From positions 1 through 28,123 of the forward strand of contig CALYTU010000007.1 of the NCBI GenBank assembly GCA_945487445.1: a DNA stretch of 28,123 nucleotides, read 5' to 3'. Numbering within the stretch: position 1 is the stretch's first letter; each line of letters opens with the position of its first letter. This stretch comes from an uncultured Clostridia bacterium. Lineage in GTDB: Bacteria; Bacillota; Clostridia; Oscillospirales; Oscillospiraceae. Positions 6,777 through 15,034 of this stretch are shown here, piece by piece. The position numbers were made by a program, and so were the translations under genes. The notes under the pieces were generated by a model. The model was not told the origin of the DNA. It searched no databases and was given only the letters and a program-made list of their open reading frames with translations.

Positions 6777-7691
6777 ATGTTCGGCTATGTCAGACCCCGC
6801 CGGGATCTTCTCGGTCAGGCGGAGCAGGAGGACTATCAGGCAGCCTACTGCGGCCTGTGCCGCGCGCTCGGCAAGCATTACGGGTTTGCCGCGCGTTTCC
6901 TCGTCAACTACGATATGACCTTTCTCTACCTGCTGCGGGCGTCGGCAGGCGCGAGCGCACAGACCGCCCCATGCTGGTGTCCCGCGCGGGTCTGCGGGAA
7001 AAAGAATTGCGTCCTGGACCCACAGGGTCTGTCGTCGGTTGCAGCTTATACGGTTATTCTCTGCGTGGAAAAGCTGCGCGACAACATCCGAGACGAGAGC
7101 TTTTTCCGCGCTTTGCCTCATCGTCTGATAGCGTGGATCTATCGCCGTGCCTACCGAAAGGCCGCCCGCGTGCAGCCGGGTTTTGCGGCGCTGACCGCCT
7201 CGCAACTGCAGGCGCTGCATGAACTTGAAGCGGCGCAAAGCCCCTCCATTGACGCCACGGCGGACGCCTTCGCGCGGATCGTAGCTGGCTGTGCCGGGGA
7301 CTCTGCCCCGGCTCTGCGCCGACCAATGGAGCAGGTGCTCTATCAGACGGGCCGCTTTCTCTATCTGACCGACGCGCTGGACGATCTGCGAGAGGACTGC
7401 GCGCGTGGCGCATACAATCCTCTGCGCTTTCGCTTTTCCGTCCGCGAGGGGGAGATGACGCCGGACGACCTTGCCTACCTTTCCCAGTTGACAGACAGCT
7501 CCGTGAATCTGGCCGGCGCTGCTCTGTCCCTTCTGCCGGCCGGCGCGCACACGACCGTTTTGGAGAACATCGTCTTTATGGGCCTGCCGTCTGTTTTCTC
7601 AGCGGTCAAGGCCGGAAGGTTCCAGGCAGGAAAACGAATGTGGGGAAGAGGACAACAACAGAAAAACGATGAAAACCCAAAGGCGCGGTAG
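6777..7691 (+). CDS. DUF5685 family cysteine-rich helical protein
   Basis: This 304-residue protein has no known function and looks like DUF5685, a family of Clostridia. The opening MFGYVRP is typical. Cysteines appear in pairs: C25 and C28 in YCGLC, and C66, C68, C73 and C78 in a second cluster, which suggests metal binding. Most of the rest is predicted helical. Near residue 199, DALDDLREDC followed by ARGAYNP gives an acidic motif that superficially recalls the Asp-rich motif of prenyl synthases. That resemblance is only suggestive. There is no signal peptide or clear membrane span. The start lies six bases after cdaR, so it belongs to the same transcript, and a J-domain gene follows within 25 bases. 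A client or partner relationship with that J protein is possible. Confidence 0.8.
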   Translation: MFGYVRPRRDLLGQAEQEDYQAAYCGLCRALGKHYGFAARFLVNYDMTFLYLLRASAGASAQTAPCWCPARVCGKKNCVLDPQGLSSVAAYTVILCVEKLRDNIRDESFFRALPHRLIAWIYRRAYRKAARVQPGFAALTASQLQALHELEAAQSPSIDATADAFARIVAGCAGDSAPALRRPMEQVLYQTGRFLYLTDALDDLREDCARGAYNPLRFRFSVREGEMTPDDLAYLSQLTDSSVNLAGAALSLLPAGAHTTVLENIVFMGLPSVFSAVKAGRFQAGKRMWGRGQQQKNDENPKAR

Positions 7692-7713
7692 CTGCGCCGA
7701 AAGGAGAAAACAG

Positions 7714-8325
7714 ATGAAGGACCCCTACGAGGTGCTGGGCGTTTCCCGTACCGCCTCCGAAAATGAGATCAAAACCGCTTACCGGGAGCTTGTCAAAAAA
7801 TATCACCCGGATAACTATGCCAATAACCCGCTGGCCGACCTCGCCTCCGAGAAAATGAAGGAGATCAATGAAGCCTATGACGCCATTTCCAAGACGCGCG
7901 GCGGGGCGTCCGGCGGATACCAGAGCACGGCCTCTCACGGAAGCTACCGGAGCGGCTACCAGACCTACAACAGCCACAGCGGCTCCGGCGGCTCCTACGC
8001 CCAGGTCCGCTCCTATCTCAACGCAAACCAGCTGGACGCGGCGGAGTCCATTCTGAATACCGCGGCCAACCGTGACGCGGAATGGTATTTTCTGAAGGGG
8101 ACCATCGCCTACCGCCGCGGCTGGCTGGATGAGGCCCGCCAGCATTATCAGACTGCCTGCGCCATGGTCCCGGGGAACTATGAGTACCAGAACGCCCTGC
8201 GTTCCGTGCAGGGCGGCTACACGCCCTACCGACAATCCGCTTATCAAAACAGCGGTATGGATGACGCCTGTAATATCTGCAACGCATTGCTTTGCCTGAA
8301 CTGCCTTTGCGGAGGCTGCCGATGA
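7714..8325 (+). CDS. J-domain protein with TPR-like region and cysteine-rich tail
   Basis: The product has 203 residues. Residues 3-62 are a canonical J domain with HPD at 31-33, the motif that stimulates DnaK ATPase. A Gly/Ser/Tyr-rich linker (about 63-95) follows. A helical TPR-like segment (about 95-165, with AEWYFLKGTIAYRRGWLDEA) comes next. The protein ends with a cluster of six cysteines in its last 20 residues. It lacks the zinc-finger and substrate-binding domains of true DnaJ, so it is a specialised co-chaperone. The start at 7714 has AAAGGAG upstream. A longer in-frame start at 7669 would lie inside the DUF5685 gene and is not preferred. A small GGCGC/GCGCC hairpin lies just before the ribosome binding site. 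The stop overlaps the next gene (ATGA). Confidence 0.88.
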   Translation: MKDPYEVLGVSRTASENEIKTAYRELVKKYHPDNYANNPLADLASEKMKEINEAYDAISKTRGGASGGYQSTASHGSYRSGYQTYNSHSGSGGSYAQVRSYLNANQLDAAESILNTAANRDAEWYFLKGTIAYRRGWLDEARQHYQTACAMVPGNYEYQNALRSVQGGYTPYRQSAYQNSGMDDACNICNALLCLNCLCGGCR

Positions 8326-8855
8326 GCCGCACCAAAAAGCTGACCCTCTCCGCCTTGATCGCGGCGATGTGCGTCATCTGCCTGGCATTGGGCGCCGCGA
8401 TCCCCCGGGTGTCGCTTTCGCTGACGGCCCTGGCCGGGATTTTCCCGGCGGTGATCGTCCTTGCCTGCGGCTTCGGCTGGGCTGCGGCTTGTTCCGCGTC
8501 TGCCGCGGCGCTGGCCATTCTCCTGCTTCCGGAGAAGACGGGGGCAGTTTGGTTTCTCTGCTTTTTTGGGCATTATCCCATCTGGAAAGCCCTGATTGAG
8601 TCGCTGCAAACGAGGGTAAAAAAGCCCTGGCTCGGTTGGCTTTTGAAGCTTCTGGGCTTTGCAGCCTCCATGCTGGTGCTGTACTTCCTGTTCAGCAGGC
8701 TTTTTGCCGCCGCCATCCCCTATCACTTCACCGAGCGCGCGGCCGGTCCGCTCATTCTGGGCGTCGCCCTACTGGCGGCCTTCCTGGTCTACGACGCGGC
8801 TTTTTCCATCCTGATCGGCTGGTTTCGCATCAAGATTCTCCCGAAGATTAGATGA
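8322..8855 (+). CDS. Multi-spanning membrane protein, ECF S-component-like
   Basis: The protein has 177 residues and about five to six hydrophobic helices. The N-terminus (KKLTLSALIAAMCVICLALG) and the alanine/leucine-rich second and third helices resemble substrate-binding S components of energy-coupling factor transporters, or the related DUF2232 membrane proteins. No substrate can be assigned, and no ECF ATPase or T component is nearby. The start at 8322 uses GGAGG seven bases upstream and overlaps the stop of the J-domain gene. A longer start at 8292 lies in J-domain coding sequence and is rejected. This appears to be the last gene of the cdaA transcript. Confidence 0.68.
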   Translation: MSRTKKLTLSALIAAMCVICLALGAAIPRVSLSLTALAGIFPAVIVLACGFGWAAACSASAAALAILLLPEKTGAVWFLCFFGHYPIWKALIESLQTRVKKPWLGWLLKLLGFAASMLVLYFLFSRLFAAAIPYHFTERAAGPLILGVALLAAFLVYDAAFSILIGWFRIKILPKIR

Positions 8856-8976
8856 TTTGCAATATCCCGTTCTGCTTGTCTGCTTAATGCAGCAATCACA
8901 TGGAAGGCGCGGCTAATGGCCGCACTTACGGCCCATCGGCTGATGAAAGCGGATAACCAGTGATTCTGTTTGCAGG

Positions 8977-8993
8977 GACAAGCAATGCTTGTC
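8977..8993. promoter_or_regulatory. Palindrome upstream of yicC, possible operator
   Basis: GACAAGCA-A-TGCTTGTC is a perfect 8-bp dyad around one base, 34 bases before the yicC start. TGCTTGTC also occurs about 115 bases upstream in the same gap. The one-base centre suits a dimeric DNA-binding protein rather than an RNA hairpin. No known regulator consensus was recognised. Confidence 0.35.
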
Positions 8994-9026
8994 TCTGCTG
9001 AATATCAAATAAGGAGCGACCAAATT

Positions 9027-9905
9027 TTGATTAAAAGCATGACCGGATACGGGCGGGCTGTCGGTGTGTTTGTGGACAAGCAGATCACCGTGGAGCTACG
9101 CTCCGTCAACAACCGTTATCTGGACTGTGCCGTGAAGCTGCCCCGGCTCTACGCCTTCTGCGAAGACGCCGTGAAGCAGGCGGTCAAGCAGTCCGTTTCC
9201 CGGGGCAAGGTGGACGTATTCGTCACCGTGAATCTGACCCAGAGCACAGACGTTTCCATTGCCCTGAACAAGCCCGTTCTCGAGGGCTATCTGGCCGCGC
9301 TGCGGTCCGTCGCCGCGGACTATCCGGTTCGGGACGATATCAGCGTCAGCACCCTCTCCCGTCTGCCGGACGTGTTCACGGTGGAAAAGGCCGAGCAGGA
9401 CGAGGATGCCCTGAAAGCCCAGCTTCTCTCGGTGGTGGAGGAAGCCCTGGCAGGCTATGACGTCATGCGCAAGGCCGAAGGCGAGGCTCTGGCAAAGGAT
9501 CTGACGGCGAAAGCCAATGTTATTTTGGAGAAGGTGGCCTTTGTGGAGGATCGGTCTCCCCGCTCCGTGGCTGAGTATCGAGAGAAGCTCTACGCCAAAA
9601 TGCAGGAGGTTCTGTCTTCCGCCAGCGTGGACGAAGCCCGCATTCTGACCGAGGCCGCGATCTTTGCCGACAAGGTGGCAGTTGACGAAGAGACTGTCCG
9701 GCTCCGCAGCCATTTGGATCAGCTCCAAACCATGCTCAAAGCCGCAGAGCCGATTGGCCGTAAGCTGGATTTCCTCATGCAGGAGATCAACCGCGAGACC
9801 AACACCATAGGCTCCAAGTGCTCCGATCTAGAAATTGCCCGGACCGTCGTGGACATGAAGGCCGAGCTGGAAAAGATTCGCGAGCAGATTCAGAACATTG
9901 AGTAG
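9027..9905 (+). CDS. yicC: YicC family endoribonuclease
   Basis: This 292-residue protein opens with IKSMTGYGRA and continues with ELRSVNNRYLD, both hallmarks of the YicC/YloC family. The C-terminus carries the conserved stretch KLDFLMQEINRETNTIGSK (about 255-275) and ends in an acidic helix. Family members are RNA endonucleases or RNA-decay adaptors. E. coli YicC is linked to small-RNA turnover. The start is called at TTG 9027, with AAGGAG ten bases upstream. That gives the canonical short N-terminus, while an upstream in-frame ATG at 8970 adds 19 unlikely residues. The gene heads the conserved yicC-remA-gmk-rpoZ block. Confidence 0.93.
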   Translation: MIKSMTGYGRAVGVFVDKQITVELRSVNNRYLDCAVKLPRLYAFCEDAVKQAVKQSVSRGKVDVFVTVNLTQSTDVSIALNKPVLEGYLAALRSVAADYPVRDDISVSTLSRLPDVFTVEKAEQDEDALKAQLLSVVEEALAGYDVMRKAEGEALAKDLTAKANVILEKVAFVEDRSPRSVAEYREKLYAKMQEVLSSASVDEARILTEAAIFADKVAVDEETVRLRSHLDQLQTMLKAAEPIGRKLDFLMQEINRETNTIGSKCSDLEIARTVVDMKAELEKIREQIQNIE

Positions 9906-9913
9906 GCGAAGCA

Positions 9914-10174
9914 ATGAAATTCATCAACATTGGTTTTGGAAATATGGTTTCAGCTCAGCGGCTTTTATCCGTCATCAGCCCCGACTCCGCTCCCGTCAAG
10001 CGGCTGGTGCAGGAGGCCAGGGACCGAGGAATGCTGATCGACGCCAGTTATGGCCGCAAGACAAAATCCGTTCTGATTATGGATACGGATCATGTGATTC
10101 TCTCGGCGCTGGAGCCGAAGACCATTGCCAACCGGGCCGGGAGCGAAGGGGAGGAAGAAGATGAGGAAGGGTAG
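9914..10174 (+). CDS. remA: RemA family extracellular matrix regulator (DUF370)
   Basis: This 86-residue DNA-binding protein is of the RemA/YlzA family. The core MKFINIGFGNMVSAQRLLSV, the SAPVKRL helix and DASYGRKTKSVLIMDTDHVILSA match the family closely. In Bacillus subtilis RemA activates biofilm matrix and osmoprotection genes and forms ring-like oligomers. The last 12 or so residues are a run of Glu, Gly and Asp that encodes the purine-rich ribosome binding site of gmk, so the acidic tail may reflect that overlap. The gene sits between yicC (8-base gap) and gmk (14-base overlap), as in many Firmicutes. Its targets in this organism are unknown. Confidence 0.94.
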   Translation: MKFINIGFGNMVSAQRLLSVISPDSAPVKRLVQEARDRGMLIDASYGRKTKSVLIMDTDHVILSALEPKTIANRAGSEGEEEDEEG

Positions 10175-10760
10175 ACTGATTGTAATATCCGGTCCGTCCG
10201 GCGTTGGCAAGGGGACTGTGGTCAAGGCCCTGATGGAGCGCGAGCCGGAGATACGGCTATCCGTTTCCGCAACCACGCGGGATATGCGCCCCGGAGAGAT
10301 CGACGGGGTGCAGTACTATTTCGTATCCCATGAAACTTTCGAGCAGATGATCGCGGAGGACAGCTTTCTGGAGCACGCGCAGTATGTTGGCAACCGCTAC
10401 GGCACGCCCGAGGCGCCGGTGGACCGGATGCTGGCCGAGGGCCGCGACGTGATCCTGGAGATCGAGGTCCAGGGAGGGCTGCAGGTCATGCAGCGCCGTC
10501 CTGACGCCATCTCTGTATTCATTGCCGCCCCTTCCTTTAAGGTCTTGGGCGAGCGTCTGCGGGGACGCGGCGACACCGACGAGGAAAAAGTCCTTATGCG
10601 CCTGCAGCAGGCGAGAACGGAATATCTGGTCGCCCCCCAGTATCACTACATCGTCATCAACGACCGGCTCGAGGACGCTGTTTCGGACATACAGGCGATT
10701 CTCCGGGCCGAGGCGCTGAAAACTGAGCATCAACAGCATCTTTTGAAGGAGGCACTTTAA
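10161..10760 (+). CDS. gmk: Guanylate kinase
   Basis: The product has 199 residues and converts GMP plus ATP to GDP plus ADP, an essential step in GTP supply. The P-loop GPSGVGKGT with K17 is present, followed by SVSATTRDMRPGEIDGVQYYFV, the GMP-binding region. Further on are the lid arginines in ERLRGRGTD-like sequence and a conserved HYIVIND near the end. The start at 10161 has GGGGAGGAAG inside the end of remA. The longer in-frame start at 10125 would add 12 residues read from remA and is rejected. The gene is translationally coupled to remA and is followed by rpoZ after one base. Confidence 0.97.
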   Translation: MRKGRLIVISGPSGVGKGTVVKALMEREPEIRLSVSATTRDMRPGEIDGVQYYFVSHETFEQMIAEDSFLEHAQYVGNRYGTPEAPVDRMLAEGRDVILEIEVQGGLQVMQRRPDAISVFIAAPSFKVLGERLRGRGDTDEEKVLMRLQQARTEYLVAPQYHYIVINDRLEDAVSDIQAILRAEALKTEHQQHLLKEAL

Positions 10761-10761
10761 T

Positions 10762-10968
10762 ATGCTTTATCCCCCCATGAGCGAACTTCTGACTTATATC
10801 GACAGCCGGTATCTGCTGGTGAACGTGGTGGCCCGCCGGGCACGCCAGATTGCCATTGAAGCCAGAGAATTCGGTGAGGTCCTGCCTGAGAAGCCTGTCA
10901 CCCTGGCCATCCGCGAGGTTGCCGATGGGAAGCTGGCTGCCGAGGTCAAGAAGGAATACCTGCGGTGA
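10762..10968 (+). CDS. rpoZ: RNA polymerase omega subunit
   Basis: This 68-residue protein promotes assembly and stability of the RNA polymerase beta-prime subunit. The family features are SRYLLVNVVARRARQIA, with the RAR(Q)I motif, and KPVTLAIREVADGKL. It starts one base after gmk, with AAGGAGG inside the gmk end. The gmk-rpoZ order is standard in Firmicutes. In Bacillus coaBC usually comes next. Here priA follows directly, 25 bases downstream. Confidence 0.94.
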   Translation: MLYPPMSELLTYIDSRYLLVNVVARRARQIAIEAREFGEVLPEKPVTLAIREVADGKLAAEVKKEYLR

Positions 10969-10993
10969 ACGCTGCCTGCCGGAGCACAGCGCC

Positions 10994-13447
10994 ATGATTG
11001 CCAGAATTGCCGTGGACGGCCTTGTTTACGCGATTGACAAGCCGTACAGCTATCTTCTGCCTCCCCGTCTTGAAGCAGCCCGTCCAGGCTGCCGTGTGAG
11101 CGTCTGTTTTGGCAGAGGAGATCGTCTGCGGGAGGGCATGATCCTCGCGCTCGAAGAAGGAACTGCGCCGGATCTGAAGGAGGTCTGCGAGCTGCTGGAC
11201 CCTGTGCCTGTTTTGAGCGAGGGCATGCTGCGCGTGGCGGCTTTTGTTCGCGAGCGGTATTTCTCCACTTTCTATGAGGCAATTCGGGCCATGCTGCCTG
11301 CCGGCCTCTGGCTGCAAAGCCGGGAGGTCTTCGCCCTTGCAAAGCTCCCGGGGGACTGGGAGGCCCGTCTGTCCGGCGAACCGGTTCAGAAAAGGCTGGC
11401 GTCGGTAATCCGCGAAGCAGGCGGGCGATTGCGGGATGACGCGCTCTACCGCCAGTGCGGCGCGGGTCCGGAGGTCGCGGAAGCGCTTCGTCGTCTGAAG
11501 GTTCGGGGCTTTCTCCGATCCGAAACGGAGCTTCGCCGCAAGAACAGCGACAAGACCGAGCGCATTCTGGAACTGACTGCCGATTCCGAGCAGATTTCGG
11601 AGCATCTCCGTGGCCGGGGCAGAACTGCGCCCATGCAGCGGGCCGTGCTGGAGCTGATGTCCACCGTTGGCGTCATTTCCCAGAAGGAGCTGCAATACTT
11701 TACGGGAGCCTCGGTCCCCACGCTTCGCGCGCTGGAACGGGCCGGCCTGGTGCGGCTTACTGAGCAGGAGGTCCTTCGCAAGACCCACATCGCGCCCTAT
11801 GAGGGCGATACCGACTTTTGCCTGACCCCGGACCAGCAGGCTGTTTTCAACGGACTGCTGGATCAAATGCGTCTGCCCAGCCCCGGGGCTGCCCTGCTCT
11901 ACGGTGTGACAGGGTCTGGCAAGACCGCGATTTATATCAATCTGATCCGAAAATGCCTGGCGGAGGGGCGGACGGCCCTGCTGCTGGTGCCCGAGATCGT
12001 CCTGACACCCCAACTGCTCAGTCTGTTTGCCGCCTGCTTCGGCGAGCAGATCGCCGTGATGCACAGCGGTCTGCGGGTTGGCGAGCGGTACGACGAATTT
12101 AAGCGCATTGCCCGCGGCGAGGCCCGGGTTGTGGTTGGGACCCGCTCGGCGGTCTTTGCTCCCCTGCAGGATCTCGGTCTGATCGTGGTGGACGAAGAGC
12201 AGGAGCACACTTACAAATCCGAAAACAGTCCCCGCTATCATGCGCGGGAGACGGCCCTCTTCCGGGGCAGCCGGGAGGGTGCTCTGGTTCTGCTGGGCTC
12301 TGCCACGCCCAGCGTGGAGACCATGTACCACGCCCGGCGCGGCGACTATAAGCTGTTCCGTCTGCCCGCGCGGTTTAACGGCCGCGCCCTGCCAGCTGTG
12401 GAGCTGGTGGATATGAAGCAGGAGCTTTTGAAGGGCAATTCGACAGCTGTCAGCCAACGGCTTCTGGAGGCCATTCGGGAACGGATGGCGCGGAAGGAAA
12501 AGTCCATTCTTTTGCTGAACCGCCGGGGCAGCAATCGTCTGATCCTCTGCGTGGACTGCGGCTATGTCCCTGCCTGCCCCCGGTGCAGCGTCAGTCTGAC
12601 CTACCATATGGTAAACGAGCGGCTGATGTGTCACTACTGCGGCCACTCTCAGCCGGTCTACAGCAAATGTCCGGAATGCGGCGGACATCTCAAGCGCGTC
12701 GGCGTCGGCACCCAACAGCTGGAATATGATCTGCAGAAGCTTTTGCCGGAGGCGAGGCTTCTGCGCATGGACGCCGATACCATTACCCCCACGAATCCTC
12801 ATGAGGCGGTGCTCAGCCGCTTCGCGAAAGAAGATGTCTCCGTCCTGATCGGGACGCAGATGGTGGCAAAGGGGCTCAATTTTCCGGATGTGACGCTCGT
12901 TGGCGTGGTGGACGCGGACGCTTCACTCTATGTGGACCATTACCGCTCGGCGGAGACGACCTTTTCCCTGATTACACAGGTTGTAGGCCGTGCCGGCCGG
13001 GGCGAAAAGCCCGGAACTGCCATTATCCAGACCTTGACGCCCAAAAACGCGGTTTTGCAGCAGGCAGCCGCGCAGGACTATGACAGCTTCTTTGAGAAGG
13101 AACTGCCCCTGCGCTGCCTGCGGAACTGCCCGCCTGTCTGCGATCAGGTCCAGATCGGTTTTTCCGGTTTCCCGGAGCACCATGTCGGGGACTGCGCGGC
13201 GCGCTTTGCCAGGGCGCTCTGGCAGCGTCTGGGAGAGACGGGGCTGCGCCCATCTGTGGCCGACCTGCTTGGCCCTGCCCCCGCGCCTGTGGCAAAGATC
13301 AACAACAAATACAGATTCCGTCTCACCCTGCTGTGCAAGAACGCGAAGCCCCTGCGTCTGGAGCTCGCGGCCCTGGTCAAGACCTTCTCGAAGGAGAAGG
13401 AAACCCGGGGAGTCTCGGTGTATGTGGATGTGAACGGCTACGAATAG
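10994..13447 (+). CDS. priA: Primosomal protein N' (replication restart helicase PriA)
   Basis: This 817-residue 3'-to-5' superfamily 2 helicase reloads the replisome at collapsed forks. An N-terminal 3'-end DNA-binding domain (about 1-100) and a winged-helix segment (about 200-270) come first. The helicase domains include GVTGSGKT with K310 and the DEEQ box starting at D400, then GSATPSVET. The cysteine-rich zinc region lies at about 519-565, with eight cysteines in CxxC pairs interrupting the second lobe. ATRDAD-like and GRAGRG motifs follow. The start at ATG 10994 gives the expected MIARIAVD N-terminus. The open frame extends upstream to 10850, but that part is the rpoZ shadow. The ribosome binding site is weak (GGAG). 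Confidence 0.97.
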   Translation: MIARIAVDGLVYAIDKPYSYLLPPRLEAARPGCRVSVCFGRGDRLREGMILALEEGTAPDLKEVCELLDPVPVLSEGMLRVAAFVRERYFSTFYEAIRAMLPAGLWLQSREVFALAKLPGDWEARLSGEPVQKRLASVIREAGGRLRDDALYRQCGAGPEVAEALRRLKVRGFLRSETELRRKNSDKTERILELTADSEQISEHLRGRGRTAPMQRAVLELMSTVGVISQKELQYFTGASVPTLRALERAGLVRLTEQEVLRKTHIAPYEGDTDFCLTPDQQAVFNGLLDQMRLPSPGAALLYGVTGSGKTAIYINLIRKCLAEGRTALLLVPEIVLTPQLLSLFAACFGEQIAVMHSGLRVGERYDEFKRIARGEARVVVGTRSAVFAPLQDLGLIVVDEEQEHTYKSENSPRYHARETALFRGSREGALVLLGSATPSVETMYHARRGDYKLFRLPARFNGRALPAVELVDMKQELLKGNSTAVSQRLLEAIRERMARKEKSILLLNRRGSNRLILCVDCGYVPACPRCSVSLTYHMVNERLMCHYCGHSQPVYSKCPECGGHLKRVGVGTQQLEYDLQKLLPEARLLRMDADTITPTNPHEAVLSRFAKEDVSVLIGTQMVAKGLNFPDVTLVGVVDADASLYVDHYRSAETTFSLITQVVGRAGRGEKPGTAIIQTLTPKNAVLQQAAAQDYDSFFEKELPLRCLRNCPPVCDQVQIGFSGFPEHHVGDCAARFARALWQRLGETGLRPSVADLLGPAPAPVAKINNKYRFRLTLLCKNAKPLRLELAALVKTFSKEKETRGVSVYVDVNGYE

Positions 13448-13456
13448 GAGAGAACT

Positions 13457-13954
13457 ATGGCACTGAGAAAGATCCTCACCGAGGGCAATCCGACCCTCAA
13501 CAAGGTCTGCCGTCCCGTGACGGTCTTTGACGACCGCATTGCCACGCTGATCGACGATATGAAGGAAACCGTGATTCATGCCAATGGCGTTGGACTTGCC
13601 GCCCCCCAGGTCGGCGTGCTGCGCCGGGTGGTCGTGGTGGATCTCGGTGACGAAATTGTGGAGCTTGTCAATCCCCGAATTCTGGAGCAGGAGGGTGAGC
13701 AGGACGGCCTGGAGGGCTGTCTCAGCGTTCCCGACCGCTTTGGCTTGGTCAAACGGCCGGAGCGCGTCAAGTTGGAAGCTCAGGACCGGCACGGCGATTG
13801 GTTCGAATATGAAGGCGAGGGGCTGATTGCCCGCTGCTTCTGCCATGAGCTGGAGCATCTGGACGGCCATCTCTACACTGAGCGGGCTTACCGAATGCTG
13901 ACGGAGGAGGAGTACGAGGAACTGATGCGTCAGAACGAGGAGGAGAGCGAATGA
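13457..13954 (+). CDS. def: Peptide deformylase
   Basis: The product has 165 residues and removes the formyl group from the N-terminal methionine of nascent proteins. All three family motifs are visible: GVGLAAPQVG (about 43-52), EGCLSVP with the metal-ligand C88, and HELEH with H130, catalytic E131 and H134. An acidic C-terminal helix completes it. AGGAG precedes the start, nine bases after priA. The stop overlaps the fmt start (ATGA), coupling removal of the formyl group to its addition. Length and motifs fit the short iron-dependent class found in Clostridia. Confidence 0.97.
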   Translation: MALRKILTEGNPTLNKVCRPVTVFDDRIATLIDDMKETVIHANGVGLAAPQVGVLRRVVVVDLGDEIVELVNPRILEQEGEQDGLEGCLSVPDRFGLVKRPERVKLEAQDRHGDWFEYEGEGLIARCFCHELEHLDGHLYTERAYRMLTEEEYEELMRQNEEESE

Positions 13955-14877
13955 AGATTGTCTTCATGGGGACCCCGGCCTTTGCCGCCGCTTGCCTGAC
14001 CGCTGTTCTGGAGACAGAGCACTCTGTCGTGGGCGTCTTTACAAAGCCGGACACTCCGAAAAACCGGGGCATGAAGCTGATTCCCTCCGAGGTGAAGGTT
14101 CTCGCCCAGGCCAACGGTCTGCCGGTCTTTCAGCCGTCAACCTTCCGAGACGACGAGACGGTGGAGACGCTGCGTGCTCTGGAACCCGATCTGATCGTGG
14201 CAGTGGCTTATGGGAAAATTCTGCCCCAGCGGGTGCTGGACATTCCGCCCCTGGGCTGCATCAATATCCACGGCAGCGTCCTGCCCGCCCTGCGGGGATC
14301 CGCCCCCGTCCAGTGGGCGGTTTTGAACGATTTGCCCGAGACCGGCGTCACCGCCATGTATATGAGCGCTGGCATGGACGAGGGGGACATCATTGACATT
14401 CGAACCACGCCGATCGGGGAAAACGAAACGGCGGGCGAGCTGATGGAGCGTCTTTCTCACATTGGTGCTGCGCTGCTTCAGGATACGTTGGCAGCCATTG
14501 CCGCCGGGACCGCCTCGCGCAGAACACAGGACCCCGCTCTTGCCACCTATGCTCCCATGCTTACCAAAGATCTTTCACCCGTGGACTGGAGCCGCCCGGC
14601 GCGCGCGATTCTGGCGCAGATTCGCGGGCTGAACCCCTGGCCCGCTGCGTCCGCCAGACTGGGCGGAACGGAATTCAAGCTCTGGGAGGCCAGACCTTGG
14701 CCGCTGGACGCGCCTGCCGCGCCCGGTACGCTTCTGTCTTTGACGAAGCAAGGTCTTGCCGTGGCCTGCGGCGAAGGCGCAATTTTGATTACCCGGCTAC
14801 AGGCTTCCGGCGGCAAGTCTATGTCGGCTGCCGATTACTTCCGGGGCCACCCCATTGACCTTTCATACAGTCCGTAG
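13951..14877 (+). CDS. fmt: Methionyl-tRNA formyltransferase
   Basis: This 308-residue enzyme transfers a formyl group from 10-formyl-tetrahydrofolate to Met-tRNA(fMet). The N-terminal Rossmann domain opens with MKIVFMGTPAFAAA. The catalytic core has N105, H107 in NIHGSVLPALRG, and D143 in MDEGDII. The smaller C-terminal tRNA-binding OB domain begins at about residue 205. The start overlaps def by four bases. A 157-base gap without an evident terminator separates it from rsmB. Confidence 0.97.
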   Translation: MKIVFMGTPAFAAACLTAVLETEHSVVGVFTKPDTPKNRGMKLIPSEVKVLAQANGLPVFQPSTFRDDETVETLRALEPDLIVAVAYGKILPQRVLDIPPLGCINIHGSVLPALRGSAPVQWAVLNDLPETGVTAMYMSAGMDEGDIIDIRTTPIGENETAGELMERLSHIGAALLQDTLAAIAAGTASRRTQDPALATYAPMLTKDLSPVDWSRPARAILAQIRGLNPWPAASARLGGTEFKLWEARPWPLDAPAAPGTLLSLTKQGLAVACGEGAILITRLQASGGKSMSAADYFRGHPIDLSYSP

Positions 14878-15034
14878 TGACCGCTGACCTGAGCAGCCAA
14901 CGTTCTGAACGGAAGTGCCTCATGCGATGGCCAATCAAGTGATCGGCCGCTATGGAAACCGCATAGGATGAACTGCTCATTCCAAATCTGGCCGATGATG
15001 ATTACGGCCCGATCCTTCCGACAAAGGAGCGCCT

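Noticed and set aside
10946..12802. Long open frame on the minus strand, 618 codons
   Set aside because: It is fully antisense to priA, whose protein has all helicase motifs. The antisense product is compositionally odd (many Gln, Arg, His and Leu) and shows no domain. GC-rich genes often leave such open antisense frames.
14878..15034. Promoter or structured RNA between fmt and rsmB
   Set aside because: No matching -35/-10 pair and only a five-base stem (CTATG with CATAG). Nothing supportable was found in this 157-base gap.
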